Positions 44,101 to 53,221 of a DNA stretch of 64,000 nt are shown in pieces (position 1 is the first letter of the stretch; the number at the start of each line of letters is the position of its first letter). A program made the translations under genes and the position numbers. The DNA comes from Crystallibacter permensis. Its GTDB lineage: Bacteria; Actinomycetota; Actinomycetes; Actinomycetales; Micrococcaceae. The notes beneath the pieces were generated by a model that did no database searches, had not been told where the DNA came from, and was given only the letters and a program-made list of their open reading frames with translations. The DNA lies in the NCBI RefSeq assembly GCF_025960875.1, contig NZ_JAODLR010000024.1:1-64000 (forward strand), read 5' to 3'.

Positions 44101-44583
44101 GGAGTAGAAACGGTTGGGTTGTCCGGCCTCCTGCGTGGCCCAGAGGGTAATGGCCAGCGTGACCGATTTGCCCAGGAACTCGTTGTGGAAGACACCGAGC
44201 ACCACAGAATAGGAGCCGGGCCCGCGCAGTGCCACCGGTTTGGAATGATCCCCGGTGCCGCTGCGCGCGCTCTTGTGGAAGCCGCGTACATAGGACATCA
44301 GGCTGCGCTCTTTCTTCTGCGCGCCGGCGGCCTTGTTGTATTCGATCCGGTTCGCCGGCAGCAGCAGGGTGGTGATCGCATCCACCACCGTGGACTTGCC
44401 CGAGCCGATGTCGCCGGTCAGCAGGCTGTTCTCCCCGCCTAGCCGGAAAGTGCGCACGCCTTGGTGGAACGTGCCCCAGTTGAGCAGTTCCAGTCGGTGC
44501 AGGCGGAACCCCGGGGCCGGCTTGCCGCCGTCGTTGTTGAGGTCTTCGAGGTTGAACAGGCTGGCCTGCAGCTCGGCGGTCAT
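41185..44583 (-). CDS. jetC: Wadjet SMC-like ATPase JetC
   Basis: The 1132-residue protein is an SMC/SbcC-like ATPase (MksB type). Walker A is GDIGSGKST (Lys63), the ABC signature is SGGQKEKLAY (about residue 1030) and Walker B is VVIDEAFGRG. Long coiled coils fill the middle, around a hinge-like globular region near 510-640. It is the DNA-extruding motor of the complex. ATG at 44583 overlaps the jetB stop as ATGA; the longer frame to 44664 is shadow sequence. Confidence 0.93.
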   Translation of the reverse strand: MTAELQASLFNLEDLNNDGGKPAPGFRLHRLELLNWGTFHQGVRTFRLGGENSLLTGDIGSGKSTVVDAITTLLLPANRIEYNKAAGAQKKERSLMSYVRGFHKSARSGTGDHSKPVALRGPGSYSVVLGVFHNEFLGKSVTLAITLWATQEAGQPNRFYSLAEGEQTIVADFADFGKDPAKLKKKLRAAGVTVHDSFDPYAAAFKRQFGITSSQAMDLFHRTVSMKQVENITHFVRTNMLEEDNVGSRIKNLIHHFDDLKKAHDAVLRAKDQIQLLTPIRDGAAKHAELEERDRRGRAQRDQLHPWFTAQKLDLSLEHQQELARTGTRLEEEGQKLAAEVTRLRHELAGIQEDIRTNGGGRLAAIDAEITRLEAESRAQRARFENYSHAAEALGLKIPEDRVLFDGNAAQLDGVERQLATRAGELQEQRTDLSKKRDAGMVRAEDLRAELKSLQSRQNLLPRPQLELRRRLCDGTGIPDSALPFAGELLRLRDGESAWEGAAERTLHGFALSLLVPAEHYAAVSGWVDANNLRARLVYLKVGQAPAIQAAEPGTLASKISIKPGTPFREFLLNELNHRFDHMCCESLEDFRRFPKALTINGQLKGGRGRHEKDDRRDLQDRRNYVLGWDNHAKISRFHTELEEAQGQIRSADAGLTKVDAALGELGQQQQQLGTVRGVKEFAELSWQLTARRIEELKTEKAALEAANDVLQQLAARERETSERLEKQDKKSNELQKRIGANENAAKDIAEAITECRSILAETPLTNDVGLLAELEKLASAVLGEASLTYKNTDRTESTVRSGLTDTIDALNKQIARSAERTVGLMQAFRNKYPNETTEIDAALDAAGEYNRLLDQLVSNDLPRFEEHFKDSLNQNTIHEVVAFNAFLESRRQDIMGRIGEINRSLATIEYNPGRHIQLEHQNTSDADVREFGIDLRACSEGTLGNDDQYSEQKFLQVEKLVNRFRGREGLTSLDERWTAKVTDVRNWFTFSASEKWTETGEEHEHFTDSGGKSGGQKEKLAYTILAAALAFQFGLGSALKAGASAGSNRSFRFVVIDEAFGRGSDESARYGLELFRRMQLQLLIVTPLQKIHVIEPHVSNVGFVANPNGDDSQLRNMTIQEYREERERRAG

Positions 44584-45197
44584 GCGCTGCTCCTTTCGGC
44601 GTGGGGCGAGCCGTCCAGCGAGGCGCGGTAGTCGGCGAGCCGGGCGTCGAATTCCTCCAGCCACTGGGCGTCCACGTATGCCTTGAGGATGCGCGCCACT
44701 TCGTACGTACCGTTCTGGCCGCGGAGTTTGCGCAGGAAGCCCAGATCCACGACTTTCTTGATGTTCGAGGCCAGCTGGTCCAGGATGCGGGCTTCGTTGC
44801 TGGACTCGGGCAGGAAGACCGAGACCATGTCCGCAATGTCCTGGTCCGTCATGATGAGGCGGGTTTCGCCGGTCTGCTGGTCGAACTCGGCCAGCCGCGC
44901 CCGCAGCAGGGCCAGCAGCAGGCTCACGTTGAAGGTCAGCTGGCGGCGCGGAACCAGCCGGGGCAGGGCCACATCCACATCCTGGCGCGAGGTCAGAAAC
45001 GCGTAGCCTTCGGACTCGTCCAGGACCAGATCCAGGCCCAGCACCGCCACGTAGTCCCGGACATGGGAGGCCAGCGGCAGCAGCGACTGCCAGATCTTCT
45101 CATCCGATTCGGCGTACACCACGCCCTTGAAGAGTTTGCTGACGACGGCGGGAAGTTCCCCCGGGTGGCTCCGGCCCGTTTCGGTGGATTCAGTCAT
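44580..45197 (-). CDS. jetB: Wadjet subunit JetB (DUF4194, KITE-like)
   Basis: The 205-residue protein fits DUF4194/MksE: LSLLLALLRARLAEFDQQTGETRLIMT, then winged-helix segments IADMVSVFLPES and KKVVDLGFLRKL. It dimerises and bridges JetA and JetC. Both its start and its stop overlap its neighbours by four bases (ATGA), showing tight translational coupling. Confidence 0.9.
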   Translation of the reverse strand: MTESTETGRSHPGELPAVVSKLFKGVVYAESDEKIWQSLLPLASHVRDYVAVLGLDLVLDESEGYAFLTSRQDVDVALPRLVPRRQLTFNVSLLLALLRARLAEFDQQTGETRLIMTDQDIADMVSVFLPESSNEARILDQLASNIKKVVDLGFLRKLRGQNGTYEVARILKAYVDAQWLEEFDARLADYRASLDGSPHAERSSA

Positions 45198-46636
45198 GAA
45201 GGCCTCACAAAGATGATCTGTTCAACTGTTGCCTCGCGGATGCTGCCGTCGGGCAACGTCCAGGACAATTGCTGGCTGGTTTCCGGGTTGATGCTCGCCC
45301 ACGGGGAGTCCGAGGCCAGCTGGAAGTAGGCGACGATTTCGGCCAGGCCCTGGCTGAGCGGGAAGGCATCGGCAACATCTGCCAAGGTGGCCTGCCCGGA
45401 CTCTTCCAGCACCATGGCGATATTGTCCTGCAGCCGCTCCTTGTCCACGTGGAACTGCTCGAATAGCGCGCCGGAATCCACTTCGGCATCCTCGGCGGTG
45501 AAAACCTCGTCGTCCAATTGCACTCGGGTGCTCGGTTCATAGAGGGGGCGCTCGAAGGGCAGCACCACATCGACGGCCTGCGCATCGACCTCGATAAAGG
45601 TGCCGGACGGCGGCTGGTTGCGGATGGCCAGCGCATTGCCCTCGATGCTGCGGATCAGCTGCATGATCCGCTTGTTTTCGAGGAACACCTTGTCATCGAG
45701 CAGGCGGCGCATCTGCTGCGAGAGCTGGCGGACTGTCGCCTGGGTCTGCTCGACGGCGGGGAGCCAGTCGCGGTGCAGATTGGCCACGGTATCGATATTG
45801 TCCAGCCGGGCGAGCGCCTCGATCTGCATGGCACGTTCCAACAACTCCTGCAGTTCGGTCCGGAGCTGGGGCGACATGAGATAGTCCCAGAAACCCTGGA
45901 AAGTCCGGCCCTGGATGGACCCGGAAATGTCCTGCTGGTTGGCGAAGATGGACTCCAGCAGTTCGCCCTGGGTGCCGTCCCACGTTGCGATCTGTTCGCG
46001 GACCTGCCGGTCCAGCGAGCGGAAGTTCTGCTCTACCTCACGGAAATCGGCGAGCAGATCCTTGGCCAGGGCGGTCAGCTGCTGGAAGTGGTCCAGCGCC
46101 TCGGGCCCGCTCATCACCTTGATGTGGCCTTCCCTGATCCGCTGCATTTCGACGTCGATCCCGTCCCGCTGCCTTTGCAGTTCCGCCAGCCGGACTTCCG
46201 GATCCGTTTCGGATTCCTGGACCAGGGTTTTGAGCAGCTGGAAGATGCCGGTCAGCCGGGACTGCGTGGCCACAAAATCGCGGCCGCGGAGGTTCTCCAC
46301 CCAGCGGACCACATCCTCGGCGGTGGCGGTCAGGTCATAGACCGGCTCATCCTGCCCGGCAATGTAGTACTTGCGCAGCCAGGCTTTTTCCGGCGCGGCC
46401 CAGTCGTCCAGGTACTCGGACGCCGGGCGGGGAAACTTGTCCTCGCCAAGCGAATCGCGGAGCCCGAAGAGGACGTCATCCAGGGTATCGATCAGTGCCT
46501 GCCGGCCGATGTTGCGCTGGTTCGGGCCAGTGAAGGCTGCGATGAAAAAGGCCAGGGCCAGTGGGGCATTCTGGGCGCGCAGCAGGGCCCAGCCTGCGTG
46601 ATTCTCCCGCAGCGAGTTGAGCGCGTAGTAGTCCAT
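45194..46636 (-). CDS. jetA: Wadjet kleisin-like subunit JetA (DUF3375)
   Basis: The 480-residue protein fits DUF3375/MksF. The N-terminus MDYYALNSLRENHAGWALLR matches family starts, which is why ATG at 46636 is chosen over the GTG at 46696. The middle has coiled-coil segments and the C-terminus a winged helix (ADVADAFPLSQGLAEIVAYF). It links the JetC arms as kleisin. First gene of jetABCD, divergent from a sugar ABC importer across 207 bases. Confidence 0.9.
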   Translation of the reverse strand: MDYYALNSLRENHAGWALLRAQNAPLALAFFIAAFTGPNQRNIGRQALIDTLDDVLFGLRDSLGEDKFPRPASEYLDDWAAPEKAWLRKYYIAGQDEPVYDLTATAEDVVRWVENLRGRDFVATQSRLTGIFQLLKTLVQESETDPEVRLAELQRQRDGIDVEMQRIREGHIKVMSGPEALDHFQQLTALAKDLLADFREVEQNFRSLDRQVREQIATWDGTQGELLESIFANQQDISGSIQGRTFQGFWDYLMSPQLRTELQELLERAMQIEALARLDNIDTVANLHRDWLPAVEQTQATVRQLSQQMRRLLDDKVFLENKRIMQLIRSIEGNALAIRNQPPSGTFIEVDAQAVDVVLPFERPLYEPSTRVQLDDEVFTAEDAEVDSGALFEQFHVDKERLQDNIAMVLEESGQATLADVADAFPLSQGLAEIVAYFQLASDSPWASINPETSQQLSWTLPDGSIREATVEQIIFVRPS

Positions 46637-46843
46637 GCGGTCCCCGGGGTTTGAAGCGTTCAATGCTGGGACAATGCTACGTGCTGCCGCCGACACTTTG
46701 CCCGTCCGCCAGCCCAGATCACGTTTCGGCCCCAGCCATTGGTTACTCCATTCGATGGAGGTAGCATCGAGCCATCGTGCGCATCAGGCTTCGCTGCCCT
46801 TGAGATCGTGACCGGCATCCAGCCTGCGGATCAAAGGAGAACC
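46637..46843. promoter_or_regulatory. Divergent control region of jetABCD and the sugar importer
   Basis: CTCCAT (46746-46751) and ATGGAG (46755-46760) form a 6-bp inverted repeat with a 3-base spacer, about 85 bases before the importer start. No convincing -35/-10 pair was identified for either direction. Confidence 0.35.
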
Positions 46844-48220
46844 ATGCGTGGCACCAGGAATACCTCCGTCAAATCATCGCTGTCACTGATTGCAGCCGGC
46901 CTGCTGGTGCTGACCGGCTGTTCGGCTGGCGGGGGAGGGGGTGCGGGCGCTGGCGATGATTCCACGCTGCGCATCGTGTACCAGAAGTCGGGTGAAGGTT
47001 CGCCGTTGGACACTTTGATGCAGGACGTCAAGACCCAGTTCGAAGCCGGAAACGAAAACGTCACCGTCCAACTGGAGCCGGTTGAGGGCAGCGACGAGGA
47101 TTACGCCACCCGGCTGGCGCTCTCGCAGCGCTCGCCGGATACTGCACCGGACGTGTTCTACGAAGATACGTTCAAGGTGCGATCCGACGTCGACGCCGGG
47201 TATCTGCTCAACCTTGATCCGTACCTCGAAGAGTGGCCGGACTGGGAGCGCTTCAACGACGGGGCGAAAGCGGCCGGCGTAGCCGACGACGGCGCCACTT
47301 ACGCAGTCCCGCTCGGCACCGACACCCGGGTGATCTGGTACAACAAGAACGTCCTGGAGGCCGCAGGGGTGGAAGTGCCATGGGCGCCGAAAACCTGGGA
47401 TGACATCCTGGCGGCGGCACGCCAGATCAAGGAGTCCCAGCCGGACGTCGTCCCCTTCAACATGTACGCAGGCACGGGCACCGGCGAGGGCACCGTCATG
47501 CAGAGTTTCTACGAACTGCTGTACGGCACGGACAGCCAGCTTTACAACGAGGACCAGCAGAAATGGGTGGTCGGTTCGCAGGGCTTTGTGGATTCGCTGG
47601 CCTTCCTGAAGACGCTCTACGACGAGGAACTCGCACTGACCCCGGCCCAGGCCCTGGATCCGAACATCTGGCAGGCGGTGTTTGGCGAGTACCTGCCCGA
47701 GGACAGGATGGGCGGTGTGGTCGAGGGCTCCTATTCGCCGAGTTTCTGGCAGGAGGGCGGCATGTTTGAATGGGCCGAATACGGTGACGTGATGGGCGTG
47801 GCGCCGTTCCCCACGCAGAACGGCCAGGAGCCCGGCGCGGTCAGCATGTCCGGCGGCTGGACATTGGCCATCGGAGCCAACTCCCAGAACCCGGACCTGG
47901 CTTTTGAGTTCCTCACGACGGCGATGAACCAGGAAAACCTGCTGAAGTATACGGTGGACAACTCACAGATCGCCGTCCGTTCCGACATCGCCGACGACCC
48001 AACGTACCTGGAGTCGAACCCGTTCGTGGCTGACGTCTCCGAAGTGGTGGACGTGACGCATTACCGCCCCGCCACCAGCGACTACCCGGAAATTTCGACG
48101 GCGGCGCAGCAGGCGACGGAAGCAGTCATCACCGGAGAGCGTACGCCCGAGGAAGCCGCGGCGGACTATGACGCTGCCGTGCGGGACATCGTCGGAGCTG
48201 ACAACGTCGTCGAAGAGTGA
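46844..48220 (+). CDS. CUT1-type sugar ABC transporter substrate-binding lipoprotein
   Basis: The 458-residue protein has a lipoprotein signal peptide with lipobox LTGC, then a family-1 solute-binding fold (LRIVYQKSGEGSP, DVFYEDTFKVRSDVDAGYLLNL, GVVEGSYSPSFW, MSGGWTLAIGANSQN). It captures an oligosaccharide outside the membrane. ATG at 46844 follows AAAGGAGAACC. The two permease genes and an alpha-mannosidase gene follow, suggesting a mannose-containing glycan as ligand. Confidence 0.9.
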   Translation: MRGTRNTSVKSSLSLIAAGLLVLTGCSAGGGGGAGAGDDSTLRIVYQKSGEGSPLDTLMQDVKTQFEAGNENVTVQLEPVEGSDEDYATRLALSQRSPDTAPDVFYEDTFKVRSDVDAGYLLNLDPYLEEWPDWERFNDGAKAAGVADDGATYAVPLGTDTRVIWYNKNVLEAAGVEVPWAPKTWDDILAAARQIKESQPDVVPFNMYAGTGTGEGTVMQSFYELLYGTDSQLYNEDQQKWVVGSQGFVDSLAFLKTLYDEELALTPAQALDPNIWQAVFGEYLPEDRMGGVVEGSYSPSFWQEGGMFEWAEYGDVMGVAPFPTQNGQEPGAVSMSGGWTLAIGANSQNPDLAFEFLTTAMNQENLLKYTVDNSQIAVRSDIADDPTYLESNPFVADVSEVVDVTHYRPATSDYPEISTAAQQATEAVITGERTPEEAAADYDAAVRDIVGADNVVEE

Positions 48221-48224
48221 CCGC

Positions 48225-49157
48225 ATGACCGCCGGGACCAGCACCCGGCCCGAGCTCGGGCCGGGCACCGGACCGGGGCACGGGAACAGCGGCAGGACCG
48301 GTGCGCTGTGGCTGAAGCTGCTGCCCCTGGCCCCGGCGATCGCACTGCTGGGGATTTTCCTGGCCGGGCCGATCATCTTCTCCGTCTACGGCTCCTTCAC
48401 CAATGCCGCGCTGACGGGCAAAAATGCCAAGGACCCGCAGTTCATCGGGTTCGAAAACTATGCCGATCTGTTCCGCGACCCGAACTTTCCGCAGTCCCTG
48501 TGGCTGACCGTGCTGTTTGTGTTTGCCTCGGCCATCGTGGGGCAGAACCTGCTCGGCCTCGGAACCGCCCTGCTGATGAACAAGGCAACCAAGGCGATTG
48601 CCGCCGTCGTCGGTGTCTGCGTGGTGGCGGCGTGGGTGCTGCCGGAAATCGTGGCGGCCTTCGTTGCCTACGCCTTTTTCTTCCGCGAAGGCACCCTCAA
48701 CCAGCTGACGGCCACCGTCGGGATCGCGCCGGTGGACTGGCTCTTCGAACACCCCATGCTGGCAATTATCCTGGCCAATATCTGGCGGGGAACCGCGTTC
48801 TCCATGATGGTCTACCAGGCGGCGCTGAACGATGTGCCGCAGGAAATCAGCGAGTCCGCAATGATCGACGGCGCCGGCGGGGCGTTGCGGCTCTGGTACA
48901 TCACGCTGCCGATGATCCGGCGCAGCATCGCCACGAACCTGATGCTGATTACCCTGCAGACGCTGGCGGTCTTCACCCTGATCTACGTGATGACCGCGGG
49001 CGGGCCGTCCCGGCGCAGTGCCACGCTGCCCGTCATGGCCTATGAGGAAGCCTTCCGGTACAGCAACATCGGTTACGGCACGGCAATCGCCGTCGTGATG
49101 ATCCTGATCGGTGCGGTGTTCTCCGTGGTGTACATCCGTCTGCTGAAGGAGAAGTGA
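48225..49157 (+). CDS. Sugar ABC transporter permease 1 (MalF-like)
   Basis: The 310-residue permease has six hydrophobic helices after a cytoplasmic N-terminus of about 35 residues, and the EAA loop ESAMIDGAGGALRLWYITLP (around residue 208) that docks the ATPase. It starts five bases after the binding-protein stop; ATG at 48225 is chosen from this spacing and the GAAGAG upstream. Together with the next gene it forms the membrane channel. Confidence 0.9.
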   Translation: MTAGTSTRPELGPGTGPGHGNSGRTGALWLKLLPLAPAIALLGIFLAGPIIFSVYGSFTNAALTGKNAKDPQFIGFENYADLFRDPNFPQSLWLTVLFVFASAIVGQNLLGLGTALLMNKATKAIAAVVGVCVVAAWVLPEIVAAFVAYAFFFREGTLNQLTATVGIAPVDWLFEHPMLAIILANIWRGTAFSMMVYQAALNDVPQEISESAMIDGAGGALRLWYITLPMIRRSIATNLMLITLQTLAVFTLIYVMTAGGPSRRSATLPVMAYEEAFRYSNIGYGTAIAVVMILIGAVFSVVYIRLLKEK

Positions 49158-49160
49158 GCA

Positions 49161-50075
49161 ATGTCCCCGACACCAGCAGCTATGCCTGCGTCCGCCACTT
49201 CGTCCGTCCCTGCCCCGGGACGGCGGCCGCGCCCCGGATTGTCCGTTTCCTCCGCCCGCAGGTCGGCGTCAAAGACGCTGGCCAATGCGGTGCTGATCCT
49301 GCTGGGGCTGTGTTTCCTGATCCCGCTGAGCTGGCTGGTGCTGGCGTCGCTGGACCCCGAGGCCGGCTACACCACCGAACTGCCGAAGACCTTCACGCTG
49401 GACAACTTCGCAGCGGTGCTCACCCCGGAACTGGCGTTTGTGCCGCTGCTGAACAGTCTGCTGCTGTCAGCCGGGGCCGCCGGGCTCACCGTGGTTGCGG
49501 CCGTGCTGGCGGCATACCCGCTGTCCCGGTACCAGTTGCGCTTCAACAAACCGTTCCTCTACACGGTGCTGTTCGGCACCTGCCTGCCCATCACCGCCAT
49601 CATGGTTCCGGTCTACGGCCTGTTTGTTCAGCTGAACCTGCTGGACTCGTTGCCGGCCACCACGTTTTTTATGGCCGCAACATTCCTGCCGATGGCCATC
49701 TGGATGACCAAGAATTTCATGGATTCGGTCCCCATCAGCCTGGAGGAAGCCGCCTGGATGGACGGCGCGTCCTCGATGAAGGCGCTGGCCCACGTGGTGG
49801 TGCCGCTGATGCGACCGGGATTGGCCGTGGTGTTCATTTTCGTCTTCATCCAGGCCTGGGGGAACTTCTTTGTGCCGTTCATCCTGCTGCTCTCCTCCGG
49901 CAAGCAGCCCGCCGCCGTGAGCATCTTCCGCTTCTTCGGCCAGTATGGCACCGTGGCGTACGGACAGCTTGCCGCCTTTTCCATTCTTTATTCGATTCCC
50001 GTGATCCTGCTTTACGTGCTGGTTGCGCGCGGCATCGGCGGCTCGTTCGCCATGGCCGGTGCGATGAAGGGGTAG
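49161..50075 (+). CDS. Sugar ABC transporter permease 2 (MalG-like)
   Basis: The 304-residue permease has a Pro/Ala/Ser-rich cytoplasmic N-terminus of about 40 residues, six helices and the EAA loop EEAAWMDGASSMKALAHVVV (around 194-213). It starts four bases after the first permease stop. No ATPase gene follows; CUT1 importers of actinobacteria commonly share one MsiK-like ATPase encoded elsewhere. Confidence 0.9.
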   Translation: MSPTPAAMPASATSSVPAPGRRPRPGLSVSSARRSASKTLANAVLILLGLCFLIPLSWLVLASLDPEAGYTTELPKTFTLDNFAAVLTPELAFVPLLNSLLLSAGAAGLTVVAAVLAAYPLSRYQLRFNKPFLYTVLFGTCLPITAIMVPVYGLFVQLNLLDSLPATTFFMAATFLPMAIWMTKNFMDSVPISLEEAAWMDGASSMKALAHVVVPLMRPGLAVVFIFVFIQAWGNFFVPFILLLSSGKQPAAVSIFRFFGQYGTVAYGQLAAFSILYSIPVILLYVLVARGIGGSFAMAGAMKG

Positions 50076-50104
50076 TTCGTCGCAATAGTCCTTAAGGAGT
50101 GTTT

Positions 50105-53100
50105 ATGCACGACAACCGGTTACTGGTCGAGGCGCGGATCCAGCGCTTCATGACGGAGCGGCTCGCAGCGCAGCTCTACCGCGAGGCTGTGCCGCTGCGG
50201 GTCGAGGCGTGGGCCTGCCCGGACGAGCCGGTTCCCTGCACGGAGGCGATGCTGCAGGAGTTCAAGCCCTTTGCCGTGGGCCGGCCCTGGGGGCTGCCGT
50301 GGGGGACCACCTGGTTCCGGCTCACCGGCGAGATGCCCGCGGATTGGACCGGAAAGTACGACGGCGATGCCGACGTCAGCGGGAAAGGTTCCGTTGGGCT
50401 GTCCGCGGGAGAGGGCGACGGCGTCGCGCGGCTGGAGGCCGTAATCGATCTCGGCTGCACTTCCCTGCTGCCCGGCTTCCAAGCCGAAGGGATGGCCTAC
50501 TGCCCGGACGGCAGCATCATCAAGGGCGTTGAACCGCTGAACATGCATGTCCCGCTCGCTCCTGGACCCGATGGCAGGATCGAGTTTTATGTGGAGGCGG
50601 CGTCGAACCCCAACGTCGCAGACGGATTCCTCTTCGCGCCCACACCGCTGGGGGACAAGGCGACCGCCGGGAGCGAGCCGCAGAACGTGCTGGCCCGGGC
50701 GGATCTGGCGTTGCTGGATATGCAGGTATGGGAACTGATGCAGGACTTCCGGACGCTGGACGGGCTGATGCGCGAGCTGCCGGAGGATCTGCCGCGCCGG
50801 CATGAGATCCTGCGGGCACTGGAGCGGGCGCTCAATGCCGCCGATCCACAGGACCTCGCCTCGACCGCACCGGCGGCGAGGGCCTGCCTGGCCGAAGTGC
50901 TCAAGGCCCCGGCGTATGCCAGCGCGCACCGCATTCATGCCGTCGGCCATGCCCACATCGACAGCGCCTGGCTCTGGCCGGTGCGTGAGACCGTGCGTAA
51001 AGTGGCCCGGACATTTTCCAACGTGCTGGACCTGATCGAGAAACACCCGGATTTCGTCTTCACCGCCTCGTCGGCCCAGCAGTACGCGTGGCTGAAGGAG
51101 CACTATCCCGAACTGTTCGAGCGGGTGGCCGCAGCCGTGCGTGGCGGCCGCTTTGTGCCGGCCGGCGGCATGTGGGTGGAACCGGACACCAACATGGCCG
51201 GCGGGGAGGCGCTGGCCCGGCAGTTCGTGGCCGGCAAGCGCTTCTTCCTGGAGAACTTCGGGGTGGAACCGCTGGACGTGTGGCTGCCGGATTCCTTCGG
51301 CTACTCCGGTGCGCTGCCGCAGATCGTCAAGGCTGCCGGTTCCCGCTGGTTCCTGACACAGAAGATCTCCTGGAACGACACCAACCGCTTCCCGCACCAC
51401 ACATTCCAGTGGGAAGGGATCGACGGCACGCGGATCTTCACGCACTTTCCACCTGCGGACACGTACAGCTCGGACGTTTCCGCGACACAATTGGCCCATG
51501 CCCAGCGGAATTACCGCGAAAAGGGTTCGGCCAACACCTCGCTGCTGCCCTTCGGCTGGGGCGACGGCGGCGGCGGGCCCACCCGCGAGATGCTGGCGGC
51601 GGCCTACCGGACGGCAGATCTAGAGGGTTCACCGCGGGTGCAGCTCTCCGGTCCGGAAATGTTCTTCCGCGCGGCCGAGGCAGAGTACCCGGAGCCGCCG
51701 GTCTTTTCGGGCGAGCTGTATCTGGAGTTCCACCGCGGGACCTATACGTCGCAGGCGCGGACCAAGCGGGGCAACCGGCGCAGCGAGCATCTGCTGCGCG
51801 AGGCCGAGCTCTGGGCCACCACCGCGGCCATCCGCAAAGGCACGCCGTACCCCTATGACGAGCTGGAGCGTGCCTGGCAGACGGTCCTGCTGCAGCAGTT
51901 CCACGACATCCTGCCCGGCTCATCGATCGCGTGGGTCCATCAGGAGGCCGAGCGCAACTACGCCCAGGTGGCCGAAACGCTGGAAAGACTGATTGCGGAC
52001 GCCCTCGCCGCCGTCGTCAATCCGGACAGCGGCCCGCTCAGCGTCAACGCGGGTCCTTACGCGGTGGCAGGGGTGCCCGGGCTGGGCGGCGGTACGCCAA
52101 CAGAACCTGTGCCGGTCCAGTTGGAACACGGCGAGGGCGGGTGGATCCTGCGCAGTGAAGCGCTGGAACTGACAATCGACGACGCCGGACTGCTCACCTC
52201 GCTGCTGGACCGCGGCGCCGGACGGCAGCTGGTGCCGGCCGGGCTGGCGGGCAACCTGTTCCAGGTCTTCCGCGACATGCCCAACCAGTGGGATGCATGG
52301 GACCTCGACGAGCACTACAAATCAACCGTGGCCGAGCTCCGCAAAGCGGACTTTGTGGAACCGCTGGAGACAGACGGAACGCCCGGGCTGCGGATCCGGC
52401 ATTCGTTCGGGGACTCCGTCCTGACCGAGCAGATCCGGCTGAGCCAGGACGGAAGCGGCGTCGAACTCGAAATCGATGTGGACTGGCACGAGCAGCAGAA
52501 ACTGCTCAAACTGGCGTTCCCGCTGGACGTGCACGCGGAGCGTGCCGCCTCGGAAATCCAGTTCGGCCATATCTACCGGCCGACCCACAGCAACACATCC
52601 TGGGACGCCGCCCGCTTCGAAACGGTGGCGCACCGCTGGGTCCATGTCACCGAGCCCGGCTACGGGGTGGCCCTCGCCAATGACGCCACCTACGGTTACG
52701 ACATCGGCCGCGCCGCGCTCGCGGACGGTGCCGGGACGTACACTTCCGTCCGCGCGTCGCTGCTGCGCGCGCCGCTGTTTCCCGATCCGGGGGCCGACCA
52801 GGGACGGCATTCCTTCCGGTTTTCGCTGCGGCCCAACGCCGGGATACCCGAAGCCGTGGCGGAGGGGTACCGGCTGAACCTGCCGCTGCGCACCGCCGGC
52901 GGATCGGTGTCCGGCACGGATGCGGACGTCGATGCCGGAGACGCCGGGCTCAAGCCGGTCTTCGCCGTCGATAATCCCGCGGTGGTTATCGAAGCGGTCA
53001 AGCTGGCCGAAGACCGCAGCGGCGACGTGGTGGTGCGCTTGTACGAGGCGCACGGTGGCCGGACCGAAGCAGTGCTGCGGCCCGATTTCGATTACGACGG

Positions 53101-53221
53101 CGTGGCCGCCACAGATCTGCTGGAGCGCGAAGTGCCGGCGGACTGTTTTCAGGATCTGGGCTCCGGAGCCCGGGTGCGGCTCCGGCCCTTCCAATTGGCC
53201 ACGCTGAGGTTCCGCCGCTAG
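50105..53221 (+). CDS. Alpha-mannosidase, glycoside hydrolase family 38
   Basis: The 1038-residue protein matches bacterial cytoplasmic GH38 enzymes. Zinc ligands are in VGHAHIDSAWLW (about residue 280) and the nucleophile is Asp396 in LPDSFGYSG; QFHDILPGSS is a conserved GH38 segment. It retains configuration while releasing terminal alpha-mannose. ATG at 50105 follows AAGGAG by five bases. It comes 29 bases after the sugar importer, so the imported glycan is probably cleaved here. Its stop overlaps that of the convergent PduO gene by four bases. No signal peptide. Confidence 0.92.
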   Translation: MHDNRLLVEARIQRFMTERLAAQLYREAVPLRVEAWACPDEPVPCTEAMLQEFKPFAVGRPWGLPWGTTWFRLTGEMPADWTGKYDGDADVSGKGSVGLSAGEGDGVARLEAVIDLGCTSLLPGFQAEGMAYCPDGSIIKGVEPLNMHVPLAPGPDGRIEFYVEAASNPNVADGFLFAPTPLGDKATAGSEPQNVLARADLALLDMQVWELMQDFRTLDGLMRELPEDLPRRHEILRALERALNAADPQDLASTAPAARACLAEVLKAPAYASAHRIHAVGHAHIDSAWLWPVRETVRKVARTFSNVLDLIEKHPDFVFTASSAQQYAWLKEHYPELFERVAAAVRGGRFVPAGGMWVEPDTNMAGGEALARQFVAGKRFFLENFGVEPLDVWLPDSFGYSGALPQIVKAAGSRWFLTQKISWNDTNRFPHHTFQWEGIDGTRIFTHFPPADTYSSDVSATQLAHAQRNYREKGSANTSLLPFGWGDGGGGPTREMLAAAYRTADLEGSPRVQLSGPEMFFRAAEAEYPEPPVFSGELYLEFHRGTYTSQARTKRGNRRSEHLLREAELWATTAAIRKGTPYPYDELERAWQTVLLQQFHDILPGSSIAWVHQEAERNYAQVAETLERLIADALAAVVNPDSGPLSVNAGPYAVAGVPGLGGGTPTEPVPVQLEHGEGGWILRSEALELTIDDAGLLTSLLDRGAGRQLVPAGLAGNLFQVFRDMPNQWDAWDLDEHYKSTVAELRKADFVEPLETDGTPGLRIRHSFGDSVLTEQIRLSQDGSGVELEIDVDWHEQQKLLKLAFPLDVHAERAASEIQFGHIYRPTHSNTSWDAARFETVAHRWVHVTEPGYGVALANDATYGYDIGRAALADGAGTYTSVRASLLRAPLFPDPGADQGRHSFRFSLRPNAGIPEAVAEGYRLNLPLRTAGGSVSGTDADVDAGDAGLKPVFAVDNPAVVIEAVKLAEDRSGDVVVRLYEAHGGRTEAVLRPDFDYDGVAATDLLEREVPADCFQDLGSGARVRLRPFQLATLRFRR

